Below are positions 59,436-64,000 of a stretch of 64,000 bases of DNA, piece after piece (positions within the stretch are counted from its first letter, which is position 1; each line of letters opens with the position of its first letter). The position numbers and the translations under genes were made by a program. Source of the DNA: Dolomedes plantarius (lineage: Eukaryota; Arthropoda; Arachnida; Araneae; Dolomedidae); NCBI GenBank assembly GCA_907164885.2, contig OU015490.1, forward strand, positions 221,820,727-221,884,726, in the 5' to 3' direction. The notes below the pieces were generated by a model. The model saw nothing but the letters and a program-made list of their open reading frames with translations. It did no database searches and was not told the DNA's origin.

Positions 59436-60788
59436 TTTATAAGAGTGAATAATGAAATTCCCTTTTCACCCGTATTTTTTTTATTTTTAGGTGTCTGGGG
59501 AAGAAAAAATGACTTCAACTAACATTTCAATTGTATCAGTGCGAGATAAGCCCTTCAAATTTATAATTTGATGTCTAAAATAAAAATAAAAGTATAAATA
59601 TTTATAACACTATTTTACTCTTTCTAAAATGTAAAAAATGCCCCTGAACAATCATATAATGTATAAATATTCAAGTGTGTGTATATTAAGTGTCAAGGAG
59701 AAATGTTTTGCATAGGAACTAATTCCAAAGAGTCGGGCTGATTTAATTGCCGATAACAAGTATGCACATAAATACAACTTAATACAATGCCCTTCTGTAC
59801 AGCTCTTAATTTATGCTACCTCCTAATAACTTCATTTATTGGCAAAGAGTCTACCGCCTCAACAATTTAAAATTCAAAAAGTTCTTAGCTCCTTTAGTGA
59901 GGAAATAGAATTCTTCGTTTGAAATTAGTTTCAGTGAGAAAAATCATTTGCCTGGGTAATTATATGCTTCTCTGAACCCGTCTCTTGTCACCCGACTACA
60001 CTTGAACGAATCACAAATGACCCACAACCTTCGCAGTCGAAGACAGAAAAATAATTCTTTATTCTGGGGAAGCTATTCCATTTATAATGATTCTAAACGT
60101 TTTAAAAATAATTTCCATGTCAAATAGAATGCTTTATATTTGCATATCAAAATTAATTTCCCTGAAGACCTGGATTTAAATTTACTTGCGTTTATGAGCT
60201 GTCAGATAATCTACTGAAGAGCTGTCGAGATAATTCTAAAGAGACGTCATTTTACTTTCGTCCCGACTTTTTACTTTTTGCCTCATAAATAAATCTTATA
60301 TAACTACAAATTTAATTTTTTTGAAAGATTTTTTTGCAGTACGGAATTAATATACGAATTTGTATTTAATTGCGTCTGACGCTTTAAAATTGAAAATTTT
60401 CACTTCAGATTTTCAATTTCTTATTTTTCTTTTTTTGACTGAACTTTTCTGCATTGTAAATTTGTTTTAAAATTAATTAATTTTCAATTTCCCGTATCAC
60501 TTCTTTTTATAATTTTTCATGTTATTATATTTCGCATTAAATTTAACTTAAGGCTTTCTAAACTTCTCGTGAAAAAATTAAAACTATAGGAGATTTTAAA
60601 AAGCAATATTTCAATTCAGGAGGCATCTCGTGTTCTTCTAATAACAATAATGTTTAAAAACTCTGTAAGTAGCATCTAACTATAAGCTAATACTTTCATG
60701 TTTCATTTATACATATGCATTCAAAAACTGCTGACTCCTAGAAGGAAAGATGTTCAATGAATATGTTTATTAGCATGAATGAATTTAA
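59436..60788. other. Non-coding AT-rich sequence
   Basis: Nothing recognised over about 1.35 kb. Confidence 0.45.
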
Positions 60789-60792
60789 ATTG

Positions 60793-61402
60793 CATAGAGA
60801 ATTATGCACTTCTACCCTAACTTTGGGTATGTATATCTTGAAGTGGCACTCTAAATAATTTCCTTCAAACACAGTTCTTACATAACAACAATGTTTATTC
60901 AAATATTTGCAATTGTAGTAAATTTTGGTTTTCAACATAAAGCAAGCGCACTACTTTTACGAGATATATAATATTTATGCAAAGGAAATACAATTCAATA
61001 TATTTTCTGGTATAACTATTCATGCAATGACAATACAACTTGAGATACTCACAAATACTTCGGAAAGTCGACCAGCAATGCTGCTTCGTAAACGTTGGGC
61101 CTAACAAGGACTCACGTAGGTTTGAAGTAACCTAGCTATGCCTCGAGCTGCTGATCGCAAAACTCAACTATTATTAAACCAGACTCTAAGCCTAGCTCCA
61201 GCTCGATACTTCGTTTCGTGAGCTCTACTTCTCCTTTCACTTCCTCTCACTTCCTCAACACTTCATCTACCCCACTTTAATCTAGCTGCTTCGTATTTAT
61301 ACCGACCGCGAATGCCACAATTAGCATATCTTAAGCGGCTTCTTTAACTTTATTCACTTAAAAGTTCGATTATTGTGAATCGAATCTTATGTAAGCCTTA
61401 CA
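60793..61402 (-). mobile_element. Diverged solo LTR of the Gag-element family
   Basis: Flanked by ATTG at 60789-60792 and 61403-61406. Both ends align with the LTRs at 13279 and 16413: CATAGAGAATTATGCACTTC and TTCGATTATTGTGAATCGAA. The TATAAATA box (complement 61294-61301) and AATAAA (complement 60894-60899) are kept. It is 610 bp against 434 bp because the middle has about 175 bp of extra sequence. Confidence 0.85.
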
Positions 61403-61406
61403 ATTG

Positions 61407-62127
61407 TGCTATTAATATTTTAGTAATCAGACTTATAAAGAAATATTATAAATTCAGAGAATTCTTATCTCAACGAATGGAAAATAAAATAAAACAAACA
61501 ATTAACTATGTATGACAAAAAATTATCATGAAAATCCATAAGTATCATCTGATGTGGCATATTTACATCAATTCAATGACAGCTGAAGTGAAACACCTAT
61601 GTTGCTCTCCGCAAAACAAAAATGTTACTGTATTACGATTTAAGAAACGTTATGATGTTCATGATTACTTTATTTACGTAGAATAAACAACCTTATTAAT
61701 CATAATGTAAAATATGGCGTTACTAAGACGTTGTTGTTTGCCAATGCGGGGCACTTGTGAAAATTAACAAAGCAATTTTTTTCTGTGAAATCATTTGACA
61801 AGTTATGTACGTTTGACTTACGTACGATTGACAAGTTGTGTCATTTGACAAGTTCCAAGGTGTTTCCACCTTCTCCTCTAAAATGATTTTTAAACAAAAT
61901 TCTATATCCTTTTCCGATTTCTACTATTAGTATTGGCAAATAGTGCTGAACATTGTGCATTGTGATTTGATTCAAATCATTGTCTTATTTGAAATTGAAA
62001 AAGAGGATTTCAAAATATCCTGCCATATCTTTTCCATTCGTGAATTTTCTTTTCAGGAGAAATATTTTTGCAATATCGATGAAATACTACCTTATTGAAC
62101 TATACCTCTGAGAGACTTTCTGATATA
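61407..62127. other. Non-coding; SINE scrap at 61733-61760
   Basis: TGCCAATGCGGGGCACTTGT matches the 3' end of the SINEs at 46.9-47.4 kb. The rest is unrecognised. Confidence 0.4.
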
Positions 62128-62808
62128 CAGTCTAGGACGCAAAATTCTTCACATTTTCGAAAACAAATTTACTGCAGTAAAACATTTTGTGTTCTTTTCC
62201 GCTTAAAATGACGTTTAAATCATTTTTCTATCTTAATTAGAACAGGAGATGTTATTTTTTTTCAACACTCTAATAGCAGCGAATCTTTGTTTGAACCTAT
62301 AAATGCGTTTTTCTGCATGAGGAATTTTATCCCCATTTCTCGTCTTTAAATTGTTATAAGTCAAGAACGGTTAAAAATAAATGGTTCAAACTTGAAACAT
62401 GTTTTTATTTAATTATAAGTACTTTAATTTTGATTCAGCAAATTTGAAAAAAATATTTACTTTTAAAAATATGATTTTTAAAAATATTACATAAATTTTT
62501 TTGACATTTATACTCTAAATATTTTAATTTTTTTTTAAATTAATATTTTAAAAACGCTGAGTTAAAACTAAAACTTATATATTTCTGTTTAATTAAATGA
62601 AAAATTTTTGAAATTCGATGAATAATATTTCGAGGTATAACAATTTTAAATTACCCCACTTCTTTCAAAATTTTTAATTTTTAAAATTTTTAAAAACTTT
62701 ATGAGAAGTTTTATGATGGTATTTGTTTACAAATTATATGTTTAACCACCACAAAACAAAATTCAAAATTTTAACTCAATAAATAAAACAATGTGTCCCG
62801 GACCACCT
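62128..62808 (-). mobile_element. Second copy of the 697-bp TTAA MITE-like element
   Basis: Inverted relative to 1380-2076. The right end GTGTCCCGGACCACC plus TTAA (62809-62812) is clear; the left end (TCTAGGACGC) is decayed. The body aligns over nearly its full length, e.g. TGTGTTCTTTTCCGCTTAAA and TCGTCTTTAAATTGTTATAA. Confidence 0.8.
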
Positions 62809-62812
62809 TAAA

Positions 62813-63680
62813 TGATATAAGAATTCATTTTCACTCAATTATCACATAGAAATAGGAGTTTGTTACGCCATTCATAGAATGCACACTGCACTAACGGTTA
62901 TAAACCATATTTTAATGTCGCCGTTTTTTTTTATAACTGCAGTATGGTAAAAAGTCATTAAATTCATGGTTTACTTTACAATATATCAGGCATCACATTT
63001 TAAAAATATATAAATATCTACATAAAATTCTGATTATATTGCTAGAAATTTACCCTCGAAATGTTCAGCTATTATCTATAATTGGAAACAATGCACAAAC
63101 GGACTAGAAATGATAGATGCCCGAGGCGGTTGTTACACAAAACAGATAACTCCTAAACTGTGGTTTACGCTCCCCTGAGGAGAACAGTCTGGAAAGTTCA
63201 GACATTACTTTCTATAGCTTTAGTTTTTTAAAACTTTGGTTAGAGACCCAATTAGTTTAGAAGCTAGTCGGTATTTTAAAAATATTTCCTTGCAAGATAA
63301 TATTGCAGGACTAACGTCTGGCGGCTCTTTAAAAATCGTTTTTAATTAAAGCAGTCGTCTTTGATTTTTTGTTATGAGTGAGAAAAGTTGACTTCAAGTT
63401 ATCAGAAAATGCCCCACAGCATTAATTCTTTTTCGTACTTAACTATTTCCATGTTGCTGTATATAACAACGAAACTGATAGAAAATGAAAAATGAGTAGA
63501 TAACAATTGTAGGAGACAGCTAAACTAGTTACTAAGTAGCAACGATATCCCTCATGGTACTACTGGGAAAACAATTATTTATATTTTCCCGTATAATTTC
63601 TTTTTAACTATGGATTTTGAAAATGATAACATTTTATGTTATGATCATAAATAGAAACCGAATAATTTCATTAATTATAA
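62813..63680. other. Non-coding sequence
   Basis: Nothing recognised. Confidence 0.4.
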
Positions 63681-63682
63681 TA

Positions 63683-63905
63683 TTTTATTGAACGTATTAT
63701 AATATTATTATTGTATTAGTATTGTAATACTATATTGTATTATTGCATTGAACGTATTATTGAATGTATTATTGAACGTATTATAAAGTATTGAACATAT
63801 TATTGAATGTATTATTGGACGTATTATTACGTATTGAACGTATTATTGAATATCTTATTGAACATATTATTACGCAATGAACGTATTATTTTATTGTATT
63901 TAATT
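63683..63905 (+). repeat. Degenerate minisatellite of TATTGAACGTAT units
   Basis: About 12-15 variable copies of TATTGAACGTAT / TATTGAATGTAT, many 12 bp apart. Confidence 0.85.
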
Positions 63906-64000
63906 GAATTTTTTTTCACGTTCTCAGCGTCGCAAGCTTACACTGCTTTTGCTTCCGATCTAATCCCGGTAAAGGCCTGTTACAGGGCCGTCTACTCATA

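Overview
This is an AT-rich eukaryotic window, most likely from an arthropod. An arachnid is possible but not provable from the sequence alone. The grounds are very low gene density, long (AT)n and (AC)n microsatellites, and a transposon mixture typical of arthropod genomes: piggyBac, Tc1/mariner, Tigger/pogo, PIF/Harbinger, hAT, Helitron, jockey-like LINE, copia and LTR elements, and tRNA-derived SINEs. I find no intact host protein gene and no functional tRNA or rRNA gene. Almost everything that can be recognised is a mobile element, a fragment of one, or a local tandem duplication of non-coding DNA.

Layout. 0.36-2.5 kb: a dead piggyBac-like transposase split by a 697-bp TTAA-flanked inverted-repeat element, which has a second, inverted copy at 62.1-62.8 kb. 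2.8-8.3 kb: three diverged copies of a non-coding segment with a small hairpin, then a short TTAA element filled by about 500 bp of (AT)n. 12.3-20.8 kb: an old threefold duplication of host DNA, each copy hit by different elements. Copy 1 holds a piggyBac-type element that itself contains a young LTR retrotransposon with a long Gag-like ORF and no pol. Copy 2 holds a solo LTR and a retroposed insert. A mariner-like element and a SINE lie between copies 1 and 2, and a Tigger-like element lies between copies 2 and 3. 22-23 kb: an internally deleted piggyBac element. 25.0-25.7 kb: a 54-bp minisatellite. 26-31.7 kb: LINE tails, a SINE and a 246-bp TTAA element. 36-44.9 kb: a stack of mariner, SINE, Tc1, hAT, copia, piggyBac, a mariner-type element and a Helitron. 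46-48.7 kb: a LINE tail, two SINEs, a 77-bp repeat and a hairpin. 54-56.7 kb: a tandem array interrupted by two Helitrons, then another (AT)n-bearing TTAA element. 57.9-59.3 kb: a PIF/Harbinger remnant. 60.8-61.4 kb: a solo LTR related to the Gag element.

The strongest unifying observation is that seven separate TTAA-flanked elements (E1-E7) share one design. Each has a TTAA target site, a short C-rich terminus, and then, 11-26 bp inside, a family-specific palindrome of about 14-23 bp. In four of them (E1-E4) a second palindromic copy lies about 160-350 bp further in; in the three with transposase remnants it sits just upstream of the transposase start. The second notable object is the LTR element at 13.3-16.8 kb: LTRs about 99% identical, a 4-bp target duplication, a Lys-type primer-binding site, a polypurine tract and a 673-codon Gag-like ORF as its only coding content.
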